Source of the DNA: an uncultured Roseburia sp.
GTDB taxonomy: Bacteria; Bacillota; Clostridia; Lachnospirales; Lachnospiraceae
Reading direction: 5' to 3'
Assembly: GCA_947088345.1 (NCBI GenBank)
Contig: CAMUGE010000017.1
Coordinates: forward strand, 1 to 54,978
DNA length: 54,978 nucleotides
The translations under genes and the position numbers were made by a program. Below, piece by piece: positions 15,186 through 26,900 of the stretch. The notes under the pieces are model-generated. The model was not told the origin of the DNA and ran no database searches. It worked only from the letters and a program-made list of their open reading frames with translations. Numbering within the stretch: the stretch's first letter is position 1; every line of letters begins with the position of its first letter.

Positions 15186-18100
15186 ATGTACGAAAAAGTT
15201 GACACAAATCTGAATTTCGTGGACAGAGAAAAGCAGATCGCAAAATTCTGGAAAGAAAACGATATTTTTAATAAGAGTATGGAGAGCCGTAAAGGGGGCG
15301 AGACTTATACATTTTATGACGGGCCGCCTACTGCAAACGGCAAACCTCATATCGGGCATGTGCTGACACGTGTCATTAAGGATATGATACCGAGATATCA
15401 GACAATGAAAGGCAGATTTGTGCCGCGCAAGGCAGGCTGGGATACGCACGGACTGCCGGTTGAGCTTGAAGTGGAGAAGCTGCTCGGGTTAAACGGAAAA
15501 GAGCAGATTGAAGAGTTCGGAATGGAGCCTTTCATCGAGAAATGCAAGGAATCTGTATGGAAATATAAGGGAATGTGGGAAGATTTTTCCGAGACAGTCG
15601 GTTTCTGGGCGGATATGGAACATCCGTATGTCACATACGACGACAATTTCATTGAGTCGGAGTGGTGGGCGTTAAAAGAAATCTGGGATCGGAAATTACT
15701 ATATAAAGGATTTAAGATTGTGCCGTACTGTCCGCGCTGCGGTACGCCGCTCTCCAGTCAGGAGGTCGCACAGGGTTATAAAAGCGTCAAAGAGCGTTCC
15801 GCAGTCGTTCGTTTTCCCGTAAAGGGAGAGGATTCCTATTTTCTGGCATGGACTACGACGCCGTGGACGCTTCCGTCGAATGTTGCGCTCTGCGTGCATC
15901 CGGACGAATCTTACTGCAAGGTAAAAGCAGCGGACGGATTTGTTTATTATCTGGCGGAGGCGCTGCTTGATAAGGTGCTGGATGTGATTGAGCGGGAAGA
16001 AGGACAGCCGGCTTATCAGATACTGGAACAATACACCGGAAAGGAACTGGAGAGAAAAGAATATGAACCTCTGTTTTCCTTTACGGGGGAATATGTTGCA
16101 AAACAGAATAAAAAAGGTCATTATATCACATGCGACGAGTATGTCACAATGTCGGACGGTACCGGGATTGTCCATATTGCGCCGGCGTTCGGTGAGGACG
16201 ACGCACAGGTCGGCCGAAACTATGATCTGCCGTTTGTGCAGTTTGTAAACGGTAAAGGCGAGATGACGGAGGATACGCCATATGCCGGATTGTTTGTAAA
16301 AAAAGCCGATCCTGTTATTTTAAAAGATCTGGAGGCGGACGGGAAACTCTTTGACGCCCCCAAATTTGAACATGATTATCCGCATTGCTGGAGATGCGAT
16401 ACGCCGTTGATCTACTATGCGCGAGAATCGTGGTTTATCAAAATGACCGCGGTAAAAGAGGAACTGATTCAAAACAATAACACGGTCAACTGGATTCCGG
16501 AATCTATTGGAAAAGGCCGGTTTGGCGATTGGCTCGAAAATATTCAGGACTGGGGCATATCGAGGAACCGCTACTGGGGTACGCCGCTTAATATCTGGGA
16601 GTGCGTTAGCTGCGGACATCAGGAGGCGGTCGGAAGCCGCGCAGAACTTGCAAAGAAGAGCGGAAAGAGCGAGGCGGCAAAAATTGAGCTGCACAGACCC
16701 TACATTGATGAAGTGACATTTGCCTGCCCGGATTGCGGGAAAGTCATGCGGCGCGTGCCGGAGGTGATCGACTGCTGGTTTGATTCCGGCGCGATGCCGT
16801 TTGCGCAGCACCATTATCCGTTTGAAAATGAAGAATTGTTTCGGCAGCAGTTCCCGGCGCAGTTTATCTCTGAGGCGGTTGATCAGACAAGAGGCTGGTT
16901 TTATTCACTGATAGCGGAATCAACGCTTCTTTTCCACAAAGCCCCGTATGAGAATGTAATCGTGCTTGGACATGTGCAGGATGAAAACGGACAGAAAATG
17001 AGCAAATCAAAAGGCAATGCAGTCGACCCGTTTGAAGCTCTTGAAAATTATGGAGCGGATGCAATCCGCTGGTATTTCTATATCAACAGCGCGCCATGGC
17101 TTCCGAATCGCTTTCACGGCAGAGCGGTACAGGAGGGACAGCGCAAATTTTTAGGAACCCTGTGGAATACCTATGCATTTTTTGTACTATACGCAAATAT
17201 TGACTCATTTCATGCAGCGGAGCATAAGCTGGAATATGAAAAGCTTGCGGTGATGGATCAATGGCTTTTGTCAAAATTAAATACGGTGGTAAAGGAAGTC
17301 GACACGGATCTTGCAGGATACAGGATTCCGGAGGCGGCGCGCGCGCTGGACGCTTTTGTGGATGATATGAGCAACTGGTATGTCAGAAGGAGCCGTGAAC
17401 GCTTCTGGGCGAAAGGGATGGAGCAGGATAAGGTGAATGCCTATATGACGCTCTATACGGCGCTTGTCACAATCTGTAAATGTGCAGCGCCTATGATTCC
17501 GTTTATGACGGAGGAAATTTATCGCAACCTTGTCTGCTCCCTTGACGCATCTGCGCCGGAGAGTATTCATCTGTGCGATTTCCCGTCTGCCGATGAATCA
17601 ATGATAAATGCGGAATTGGAAAAGAACATGGACGAGGTCTTAAAGATTGTTGTGATGGGCCGCGCCTGCCGCAATAATGCGGCGATTAAAAACCGTCAGC
17701 CAATCGGCAGAATGTATGTCAGAGCTCCGTTTGAGCTTCCTGCCTATTTTACAGAAATTATAAAAGAGGAGCTGAATGTCAAGGAACTGTCGTTTACCGG
17801 GGATGTGAGCGCTTTTACAAATTATATTTTTAAACCGCAGCTGCGCACGGTCGGGCCCAAATACGGTAAATTTTTAGGGCAGATCCAGAAATCGCTGGCG
17901 GCGCTCGACGGAAATTCGGCAATGCAGGAATTAAAATCGAAGGGAACTCTTATTTTAAGAGACATAAATGACGATATAATATTAAGGGAGGAAGACCTGT
18001 TAATCACAATGACACAGAGCGAAGGTTATGTTACGGAGAACAATCAGGACATGACGGTTGTGCTCGATACCAATCTGACTCCGGAATTAATCGACGAGGG

Positions 18101-18365
18101 GTTTGTGAGGGAACTGATCAGCAAGATTCAAACGATGCGCAAAGAAGCCGGATTTGAGGTGACGGACAGGATTTTAGTATACAGCCGCACGGGAGAAAAG
18201 GTAAAACGGATTATGGAACAGTACGGCGATACGATAAAGACCGATGTGCTGGCCGACTGTATTACCGAGGACACAGCATTATCGGAGGGAAAAAACAACG
18301 GTATCTATGCAAAAGAGTGGAACATTAACGGGGAGACAGTTGTTTTAGGAGTACAAAACCTTTAG
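15186..18365 (+). CDS. ileS: Isoleucyl-tRNA synthetase, class 2 (eukaryote-like) type
   Basis: The enzyme charges tRNA(Ile). HIGH lies in GKPHIGHVLTR at about residue 55 and KMSKS in QKMSKSKGNAVDP at about residue 605, with the large editing domain between. Four CxxC pairs (CPRCG, CWRCD, CVSCG, CPDCG) lie in the insertions. The length of 1059 residues and the long C-terminal region with TPELIDEGFVRELISKIQ fit the second IleRS type found in many clostridia and eukaryotes, a type often tolerant of mupirocin. ATG 15186 (MYEKVDTNLNF) is chosen because GGAAAGG precedes it; an upstream TTG at 15153 is less likely. It has its own promoter and is followed by glgP after 22 bases. Confidence 0.96.
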   Translation: MYEKVDTNLNFVDREKQIAKFWKENDIFNKSMESRKGGETYTFYDGPPTANGKPHIGHVLTRVIKDMIPRYQTMKGRFVPRKAGWDTHGLPVELEVEKLLGLNGKEQIEEFGMEPFIEKCKESVWKYKGMWEDFSETVGFWADMEHPYVTYDDNFIESEWWALKEIWDRKLLYKGFKIVPYCPRCGTPLSSQEVAQGYKSVKERSAVVRFPVKGEDSYFLAWTTTPWTLPSNVALCVHPDESYCKVKAADGFVYYLAEALLDKVLDVIEREEGQPAYQILEQYTGKELERKEYEPLFSFTGEYVAKQNKKGHYITCDEYVTMSDGTGIVHIAPAFGEDDAQVGRNYDLPFVQFVNGKGEMTEDTPYAGLFVKKADPVILKDLEADGKLFDAPKFEHDYPHCWRCDTPLIYYARESWFIKMTAVKEELIQNNNTVNWIPESIGKGRFGDWLENIQDWGISRNRYWGTPLNIWECVSCGHQEAVGSRAELAKKSGKSEAAKIELHRPYIDEVTFACPDCGKVMRRVPEVIDCWFDSGAMPFAQHHYPFENEELFRQQFPAQFISEAVDQTRGWFYSLIAESTLLFHKAPYENVIVLGHVQDENGQKMSKSKGNAVDPFEALENYGADAIRWYFYINSAPWLPNRFHGRAVQEGQRKFLGTLWNTYAFFVLYANIDSFHAAEHKLEYEKLAVMDQWLLSKLNTVVKEVDTDLAGYRIPEAARALDAFVDDMSNWYVRRSRERFWAKGMEQDKVNAYMTLYTALVTICKCAAPMIPFMTEEIYRNLVCSLDASAPESIHLCDFPSADESMINAELEKNMDEVLKIVVMGRACRNNAAIKNRQPIGRMYVRAPFELPAYFTEIIKEELNVKELSFTGDVSAFTNYIFKPQLRTVGPKYGKFLGQIQKSLAALDGNSAMQELKSKGTLILRDINDDIILREEDLLITMTQSEGYVTENNQDMTVVLDTNLTPELIDEGFVRELISKIQTMRKEAGFEVTDRILVYSRTGEKVKRIMEQYGDTIKTDVLADCITEDTALSEGKNNGIYAKEWNINGETVVLGVQNL

Positions 18366-18387
18366 AGCGAGAGGAGAACACAGACCA

Positions 18388-20859
18388 ATGAACACAAATT
18401 TATTCGAGAAAGATGTATTTATCCGCAGCGTGCAGGAAAATGTCAAAAATCTCTACCGCAAGACATTGGAGGAAGCAAGCCAGCAGGAGATCTTTCAGGC
18501 AGTTTGCTATGCGGTAAAAGATGTGATTATAGACCAGTGGTTAGACACACAGCGCACGATTGACGAGGAAGACCCAAAGATCGTCTATTATATGTCAATG
18601 GAATTTTTAATGGGCCGCGCGCTGGGCAACAATCTGATCAATTTAAAGGCATATCATGATGTGAAAGACGCGTTAAACGAGATCGGTTTAAATCTTGATA
18701 CGATAGAAGATCAGGAGCCGGACCCGGCTCTTGGAAACGGCGGCCTTGGGCGTCTTGCCGCCTGCTTTATGGAGTCGCTTGCGACGCTTGGATATCCGGC
18801 GTACGGCTGCGGCATACGCTACCGTTACGGTATGTTCAAACAGCAGATTAAAAACGGATTTCAGATGGAGGCGCCGGACAACTGGCTTAAGAACGGATAT
18901 CCGTTTGAGCTGCGCAGGCCGGAGTACACGTATGAAGTGAAATTTGGCGGCTATGTGCGTGCGGATCGCGGATCGGACGGCAAGACCCGTTTTATTCACG
19001 AGGGGTATCAGTCCATTCTTGCAGTGCCCTATGACATGCCGGTGATCGGCTACGGCAACCGTATGGTTAATACATTAATGATCTGGGATGCCGAGGCGAA
19101 AGAGTGCTTTGAGCTGGATTCGTTTGACAAAGGCGATTATAAAAAGGCAGTTGAGCAGGAAAACCTTGCGCGCAACCTGGTTGAGGTGCTTTACCCGAAC
19201 GACAACCATATCGCAGGGAAAGAGCTGCGCTTAAAACAGCAGTACTTCTTTGTATCCGCAAGTGTGCAGAGAGCTCTTGCCAAATTTAAAAAGAACCATG
19301 ATGATATCGGCAAATTGCCGGAGAAGATTACATTCCAGTTAAACGATACGCATCCGACTGTAACGGTGGCCGAGCTGATGCGAATCTTAATGGACGAGGA
19401 GGGCTTAGGCTGGGAGGAAGCATGGGATATCACATCGCATACCTGCGCTTACACAAACCATACCATCATGGCCGAAGCGCTCGAAAAATGGCCGATTGAG
19501 ATATTCTCAAGACTTCTTCCGCGAATCTACCAGATTATTGAAGAGATTAACCGCCGTTTTATCCTGCAGGTACAGGCAAGTTTTCCGGGCGACAATGCCA
19601 GAATTGCCAAAATGGCGATTATTTATGACGGCCAGGTAAAAATGGCGCACCTTGCCATCGCGGCAGGTTATTCCGTGAACGGTGTGGCAAGACTTCACAC
19701 CGAGATTTTAAAGAACGAGCAGCTGCATGATTTTTACGAGCTGTTTCCGCGCAAATTTAACAATAAGACAAACGGCATTACACAGAGAAGATTTTTACTG
19801 CACGGCAACCCGCTTCTTGCCGGCTGGGTGACGGAGCACATTGGGGACGAGTGGATCACAAAGCTTTCCCATTTGGAAAAACTGGCAATCTATGCGGATG
19901 ACGAGAAAGCGCAGCAGGAATTTATGAATATCAAGTACCGCAATAAGATTCGCCTTGCAAAATATATCAAAGAGCACAATGGCATTGAGGTTGACCCGTG
20001 TTCTATATTCGATGTACAGGTAAAGCGGCTTCATGAATACAAGCGTCAGCTGTTAAATATCCTGCATATTATGTATCTGTATAATGAGTTGAAAGAACAT
20101 CCGGAAATGGAGTTTTATCCGAGGACATTTATTTTCGGCGCGAAAGCGGCGGCCGGCTACAAAATTGCCAAACTTACAATTAAGCTGATCAACAGCGTTG
20201 CAGATGTGATTAACAACGACAGCAGTATCGGAGGTAAGATCAAGGTCGTATTTATTGAGGACTATCGTGTATCCAACGCAGAATGGATTTTTGCGGCTGC
20301 AGATGTCAGCGAGCAGATTTCGACTGCAAGTAAGGAAGCTTCCGGTACCGGAAATATGAAATTTATGTTAAACGGCGCGCTGACGCTTGGAACTATGGAC
20401 GGAGCAAACGTTGAGATTGTTGAGGAAGTCGGGGAGGACAATGCGTTTATTTTCGGGTTAAGTTCCGATGAGGTCATTGCACATGAACACAATCGCGACT
20501 ATGATCCGATGCAGATTTTTAACAGCGATCAGGATATCCGGAAAGTATTGATGCAGTTGATCAACGGCTTTTACTCCGCAAACGATTCCGAGATGTTCCG
20601 CGATATTTATAATTCTCTGTTAAATACGCAGTCCACGAAATATGCGGACACTTACTTCATCTTAAAGGATTTCCGCTCTTACGCAGATGCGCAGAAACGT
20701 GTGGGCAAAGCCTACAGGGATGAGAGCGGATGGGCAAAGAGTGCGATTTTAAATGTTGCTTCTGCCGGTAAGTTTTCTTCTGACCGCACGATCTTAGAGT
20801 ATGCAGATGAGATCTGGCACTTAAAGAGCATTGAAGTAAAGAGCTCTGAGCGTAAATAA
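18388..20859 (+). CDS. glgP: Glycogen/starch/alpha-glucan phosphorylase
   Basis: The enzyme releases glucose-1-phosphate from alpha-1,4-glucans using pyridoxal phosphate. EPDPALGNGGLGRLAACF near residue 112 and SGTGNMKFMLNG with the PLP lysine near residue 658 are the family signatures; QLNDTHPT and RLHEYKRQLLN are also in place. The length of 823 residues is standard. The RBS is AGAGGAGAA, 22 bases after ileS, so both are probably on one transcript. No other glycogen gene is in the window. Confidence 0.97.
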   Translation: MNTNLFEKDVFIRSVQENVKNLYRKTLEEASQQEIFQAVCYAVKDVIIDQWLDTQRTIDEEDPKIVYYMSMEFLMGRALGNNLINLKAYHDVKDALNEIGLNLDTIEDQEPDPALGNGGLGRLAACFMESLATLGYPAYGCGIRYRYGMFKQQIKNGFQMEAPDNWLKNGYPFELRRPEYTYEVKFGGYVRADRGSDGKTRFIHEGYQSILAVPYDMPVIGYGNRMVNTLMIWDAEAKECFELDSFDKGDYKKAVEQENLARNLVEVLYPNDNHIAGKELRLKQQYFFVSASVQRALAKFKKNHDDIGKLPEKITFQLNDTHPTVTVAELMRILMDEEGLGWEEAWDITSHTCAYTNHTIMAEALEKWPIEIFSRLLPRIYQIIEEINRRFILQVQASFPGDNARIAKMAIIYDGQVKMAHLAIAAGYSVNGVARLHTEILKNEQLHDFYELFPRKFNNKTNGITQRRFLLHGNPLLAGWVTEHIGDEWITKLSHLEKLAIYADDEKAQQEFMNIKYRNKIRLAKYIKEHNGIEVDPCSIFDVQVKRLHEYKRQLLNILHIMYLYNELKEHPEMEFYPRTFIFGAKAAAGYKIAKLTIKLINSVADVINNDSSIGGKIKVVFIEDYRVSNAEWIFAAADVSEQISTASKEASGTGNMKFMLNGALTLGTMDGANVEIVEEVGEDNAFIFGLSSDEVIAHEHNRDYDPMQIFNSDQDIRKVLMQLINGFYSANDSEMFRDIYNSLLNTQSTKYADTYFILKDFRSYADAQKRVGKAYRDESGWAKSAILNVASAGKFSSDRTILEYADEIWHLKSIEVKSSERK

Positions 20860-20908
20860 ACAGCAAAGGGGAACGGGCGTTTGTGACATTTCATAAACGC
20901 CTTGCTGT
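20860..20908 (+). other. Long imperfect hairpin between glgP and the giant surface protein gene
   Basis: Outer arms ACAGCAA and TTGCTGT and inner arms GGCGTTT and AAACGCC enclose a loop, with a small asymmetry on the left arm. There is no T-run, so it is at best a weak terminator; it may limit read-through from ileS-glgP or protect an end. The RBS of the next gene lies about ten bases downstream. Confidence 0.45.
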
Positions 20909-20930
20909 GTTTGAAATTGGAGGTAAATCT

Positions 20931-23900
20931 ATGGAAGGAAAAAGGAAATTCGGGATCAGAAGAGTACTGGCATTCCTGCTTGCGTTTGCTCTGCTTGCGA
21001 CATCACTTGATTTATCTGTGGTCAGTGTTGCTGCAGCAGATGTCAGGGCAGGTCAGAATGAAGGCGCTTTTGAAAAATGGATTGACAGGGTAGACCTGCC
21101 ACAGTATGCGAAAGATTTTTACGTAAATCTGGATCGCGACACCGGAACGAACGGAAACCATGTACTGCTCAATGGTTCAAAGATTACGATTGGTAACGCC
21201 GAGGGCGTGGCTAATCCCTATATCGGATTTTCTGTCGGTGATTATATGATGGAACCGAATCAGATTGATGAGAGCAGCGACAGGGATCTGGAAATTCGTA
21301 ATAATCTTCTGATTGCCTATAAGGCGTTTTTAAAAGATCATCCGGAGATATTCTGGCTGACGGATACGCCGGAATTTGGGCTTGTATCAAGGGGACAGCA
21401 GCCGGGCGGCACATGGCAGTATATGTATTATCTGATTCTTTCTTATGTAGATCCGATTACAAATCCTTATACTGTATACACGAAAGGATATGAGCAGCCT
21501 AAGACGAGGCAGGACGAGACGGCGGAACTCGATCGGATTATCAACGGAATCAACGTATCAGGAGCGTATGAGGTCGATAAGGTCAAAGCGATACACGACT
21601 GGCTGATTACTGCCAATTTTAGTCAGACAGCTGCCGGAACATCCCAGCTGGCAGGGAAAGCAATCAGTGCAATCAAGCAGCTTACGGGGGATGATGCGCC
21701 CGGTGCAGACGCCTATGCCCAGGCCATGAAAGTCATCTGCGAAAAAAAGGGATTTCCCTGCGTACTGGTCAATGACGGCAATGGAAAGAGCTGGAATTAT
21801 GTGAAAGTAGGCAGCGGATGGTATCTTGTAGATATTGCGGCGGATAAAGCAAATACGACGGATGTAACTACGTCGGGAAATATTTCCACAAAATATTTGC
21901 TGCTTGGATCAAAGACACAGATTGACGGGGGTGAAGTCAGTACGGTATATACGCCCAATAACCTGATTGAGGGTGTTTCCTTTTCAAACGGTCCGGTCTT
22001 AAGCGCAAGCCGTTATCCTCTGCAGCCGGAGGTGATTGAGGGCGTGCTGGTTGTTCCGCCTACCCTGGGTTCCGGAACAGCAGCGGATCCCTATCAGATC
22101 GGCAGTGAGTCGGAGCTGTTCTGGTTTCGGATGCTGGTCAATGGAAACCTGACAGATCAGGCGCAGGATGCGGATGCATGCGCGGTTCTCACGGCGGATA
22201 TTGCGTTGACTGCGAAATGGACGCCGATCGGAACGAACGCAGCGCCGTTTGCAGGTACATTTGACGGAAACGGATTTACGGTTTCCGGTATGCGTGTGGA
22301 AGCGGCTGTTGACAATTACGCAGGATTTTTCGGAAAAGCAGACGGTGCGGAGATCAAGCATTTTGGGCTGACCGGCGCGTCAGTCAGCAATATAGCAGGT
22401 GCGAAGACGGGGGCGCTCTGCGGTGAACTGGCCGGAACATCCACAATAACAAACTGTTTTGCACAGATGTCGACGCCAGGTACAACAGCAGGTATTGCAC
22501 ATACTGTCTCGGCAGGTTCTTCGATTACCTACAGTTTTACAAATGCTTATAAACTGGCGGAGCAGGCAGATCCCGCCTCGACGTTTACAAATTCATATTT
22601 TGTGGCTTCCGGTAACGCCAATCAGCTGGGACAGAGCGCGCCTTTGGCATTTTTTACATCAGGGCAGATCACGTATCAGCTGAACGGCGATAAGTCGACC
22701 GGAGATCTGATCTGGCGCCAGAACGTGGATAACAGCTGGCCGAAAGACCAGTGGCCGCAGTTTAAGACAGAAGGCCATGCAATTGTCTACAAACACCAGA
22801 CTCAGGCCCGTTACTCCAATAAAAAATTTGGAGAGGTAAGAGTTGAAAACACGAATTATACGTATAATGACCACAGCGGCGGTCTCAGTGTCGCTTTGCC
22901 GGACGACTGGGAGGGCGGGCGTACGATTAGCTATCAGTATGCCAACTGGAACAGCAACAGCCCGGGATCGGCTCCGACCAGCGGATGGACAAATGTAACA
23001 AGCGGCGTGTTAAACGATACGACTTTTCCATGCAGATCCTACAGCGCCGGAGTAAATCCATCCTATGATTACTGGCTGAAAATTAAAGTGACAGGTTCAA
23101 CGAATTACAATGATATTGAACAAAACGTAGCGTTTCGGGTCAACAGAAAGCCGTTGACCAGCAGCGATATTACGATTAAAGTGATAAAACCTGCCAATGG
23201 AGAGGCATATTATACGGGCAATGCGCTGAAAATACCGGACGACATTGAGATCGAGGTTACGGATGGCAGCCAGACATTAGTGGTAGAGAAAGATTGGTTC
23301 TATACGGTTTTTGCTACCGGAGAAACCTATATTGAGGCGAAAGAGTATGATATCCAGATTATGGGGCAGGGCAATTACAATGGCACTGGTATAGCCAAAT
23401 TTCTGGTGAAACGGAAACAGGCAGATGTCAGGATTCTTGATACTTATCAGGTAAATTACACATATGGCGATACCGTCAAGGAGCCTACTGACGCCCAGAT
23501 TGTTTATACCGGAGATGCCGGTGCAACAAAAACGATTAAATGGTATAACGCCAATGATACGGACAGAAAAAATCCGCTTACCGGTATACCGTCGGATGCA
23601 GGCACCTATATTGTCCGTGTTGAGATGTCTGCGACCGGTAATTATGAAATGGCTTTCGCAGAAAAGACAGTCACAATTGCCAAAAAGACGCCTACGGTTG
23701 ACGATGTGACAGTGGAGCGGGTCGATAACTGGAACCTGATCTCCGAGTTTGACGGAAAAGAGAGAGTGGCAACTGTTACGGCGAAGAACGGTTTGAATGC
23801 GCGAATTGGTTATCGCACGAGAAGGGGAAGCACATATCTTGCGTCTCCGCCGAAGAATGCCGGGGAGTATGAGTTATGGGTAATTGTGGAAGAGGCGACA

Positions 23901-26900
23901 AATTTTGCGGCTACACAGTTTAAGGTATATGATTTTACGATTCAGAGAAAATCGTTGTCGCAAAGTATGTTTAATGCGCTTGTGGACGAATACTACAGCG
24001 CTACTCCAAGAGAACCTGCAGTTTCGATTTCGGGGGACGGTTCGTTTGCGTGTCTGACAGAGAATGATTTTACGGTTACATACCGCAACAATACAAATGT
24101 CGGCAGTGCGACTGCAGTGATTACCGGAAAAAATAACGGGAATTTTACCGGACAGATTTCACTTCCGTTCAGGATTAATCCAAAAATCTGGGCGGGTGAC
24201 GTTAAAGATTATTACGAGATACGGGGAGATAAGGTTCCGACTCCGGACGGACTCACAGGCGACAACTGGTATAAGGGAGCCGTAACGCTTTTGCCGGCAA
24301 ACGGCTATACGATATGGCTTGGAAAGGCCGGTAATGCTACGACGGGAGACGGCAGCAAGATTGAGATCAAAAGCGAAGGAATTGATCAGGAATTTACTTT
24401 CTATTTAAAAGACGCAGACGGTTATATTGTGTTTGTTCCCAATAGCGGAACGCCCAATTACAGGGAGGAGAAAGTTACGCTGTCGATTGATGCGCAGGGG
24501 CCTGTCTTTAATAATACAAGAACAGGCGGTATCACAATCTCCGGGGAGAACGGCAAGCGTTCCCCTTACCGGGTTGACCCTGGCACAACAAAGAAAACAA
24601 CGTTTTCAACCGTAGACAATCAGGAAGTTTCGGTAAGGATTGAGGCATACGACAAGCTGATCGGTCTTGATAAGATTTATTATTTTGTAGATAAAGTAAG
24701 CAGCAGCACACTGGATGAAGTGATTGAGAGCGAACTGGAGCTGAAAGATCCAACCGTACTGGAATCCAATCCGGACTGGTTTACGGAGGCTCCGTCGCTT
24801 GAAGAGGGAACGTATGCCGGATTTACCATTAACGGAGAAGGCAAATATGTTGTATATGCCTATGCGACAGATAAGTTTGGCAATAAGAGCAGCTATATCT
24901 GTTCGGCGGGTATTACGATAGATAAGACGCCGCCGGAAATCGGGTTTATTATTTCACCGACCAAGGTACAGGGGACATTAAAAGATACGTCGGCTACGAT
25001 CAGTTATTTCAACGCGACGGAAAAAGGAACGTTCTATTTTAAAGTATTGCCGAGAGAGGAAGCGGCGCCGTCCGTTGACGATATTATTGCGGCAGGTGAA
25101 GCCGGCGAAGATGGAACTGCCGGGAAAGGCGAGATGAAAGCCGGAGGCGGTAATACGTTTGAGATGACAGACCTTACGCCCAATACGGAATATCGTCTGT
25201 ATATCGCAGCTGTTGACCGTGCAGGCAATCAGATTATAACACCAAAAACCATAGATTTTAAGACTTGTAAGATTATTACAAAATTCAAGGGCGACGGGCT
25301 GCCGACTCTGGAAGGCGAATACGGCACGAAAGTAAAAGAAATGACCTTGACGCCGCCGGAGCTTGCGGACGATATGGCGCCGGATGCGGGAGGAACATGG
25401 GCAGTCTATACACATTATGTGGATGAAAATGACAATACGCCGATTATCTCTTCCGGAGAGGGCGAAACGATTTACCCGGTGGATGATGAGGACGCGCCGG
25501 CAAAACCTGATCTGGTTGCGGTATTTACACCCGATAATCAGGATCTGTATGAAACTCTGTGGGTGACGATTAAGCCGAGAGTGAACAAAAAGAAGATTAC
25601 AGTTCAGGTAGAGGATGCAAAGAAAGTATATGATACGGCAAATCCTGCTTTCACATGGAGTCTTGCAGGGGAAGATAAGCTGGTAGGAACCGATACGCCG
25701 GATGTGCTTGGCATTGTACTTGATTTTGTGCTGACCGCCAACAACGGAACGGAGGATAACCCGCATGTCGGAACTTACGATATCACCGGAACGTCGAACA
25801 GCAAAAATTACGAAGTGGAATTTTTGCCCGGTACGCTTACCGTTACTAAGGCGCAGGCAACAATTACGGTAAACAGAGAGAATTATCGCGTTACTTTCGG
25901 GGATGCGGTATTTCCGCTGGAAGATATTGAAAAGTACGGCGAGTCTGAGCTGATCTATCGCATTACGAAGAGTCAGGCATATAATCCGCAGATGGGCGAC
26001 GGGCTTTATAACGGAGAAGTGATCACTGTAGACGCACAGGGAAATGTGCGGATCGACGGTGCAGGCGAAGCGGATATTCAGGTATCCATGGCGGCTTCTA
26101 AGAACTATTTTGCAGCGGTGGGAGACAAACAGATTCATGTCTCCGTTGCCAAACATGCGCCGGTTGCCATTGATCAGGTGGAGCAGAAATATGTCTACGC
26201 TGCCGGTACAAAGGATCAGCCTGCGACGATAGAGCTGAGTCAGTTTTTGCTGAAAGATATCGGAAAGAGTATTTTTGAGATTCCCGAGAACGGTATTGCA
26301 GATACGGAAGATATCCTTGCCATGATACAAAATCCGGAGACAGAAGAGCCTGACGAGGGAGGAGACGATCAGAATCCGGATCAGGGAGGCAATGAGAACC
26401 CGGATGAGTCAGAAACCCCGGAAATCCCCGAAGAAAATCAGACAAGAGAAAGGGAAGAGCAGACGCCGGGAGGAGACGATCAGAATCCAGGCGGATCAGG
26501 AGACGATACACAGACGCCGGGAGGAGACGATCAGAATCCAGGCGGATCAAATGTGGAGGCGAAAGCGTTCGTAGGACACCGGAGCGGTAATTTATTCTAC
26601 CAGGTTAAAAAGCTTGGAGAGGATATGATCGGGACATATGCAGATATTACGGTAAATATTATTTCTGCAAACTATGAGCCGCTGACCGTAAATATCCATA
26701 TATTGATACGCGACAAAATTCAGCCATTTGAAGACAAGGAGGCCGAAGTTGACGTTGTCGATAAATCAGAGCTGACCTATGGCGTTTTACTGGGTGACGT
26801 TGCACTCAATACCGAGACGGCGCGCTTTGTTGAGGAGGGTTCCGACAACGAAGTAAAAGGAACGCTTGTCTGGAAAGAGCCGGAAACAGTACTTCAGGTT

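Noticed and set aside
24978-26330. A 450-codon open frame on the - strand inside the giant surface protein gene
   Set aside because: It is antisense to a long, well-supported gene, is rich in Arg, Cys and Ile as shadow frames are, and has no ribosome binding site or recognisable domain.
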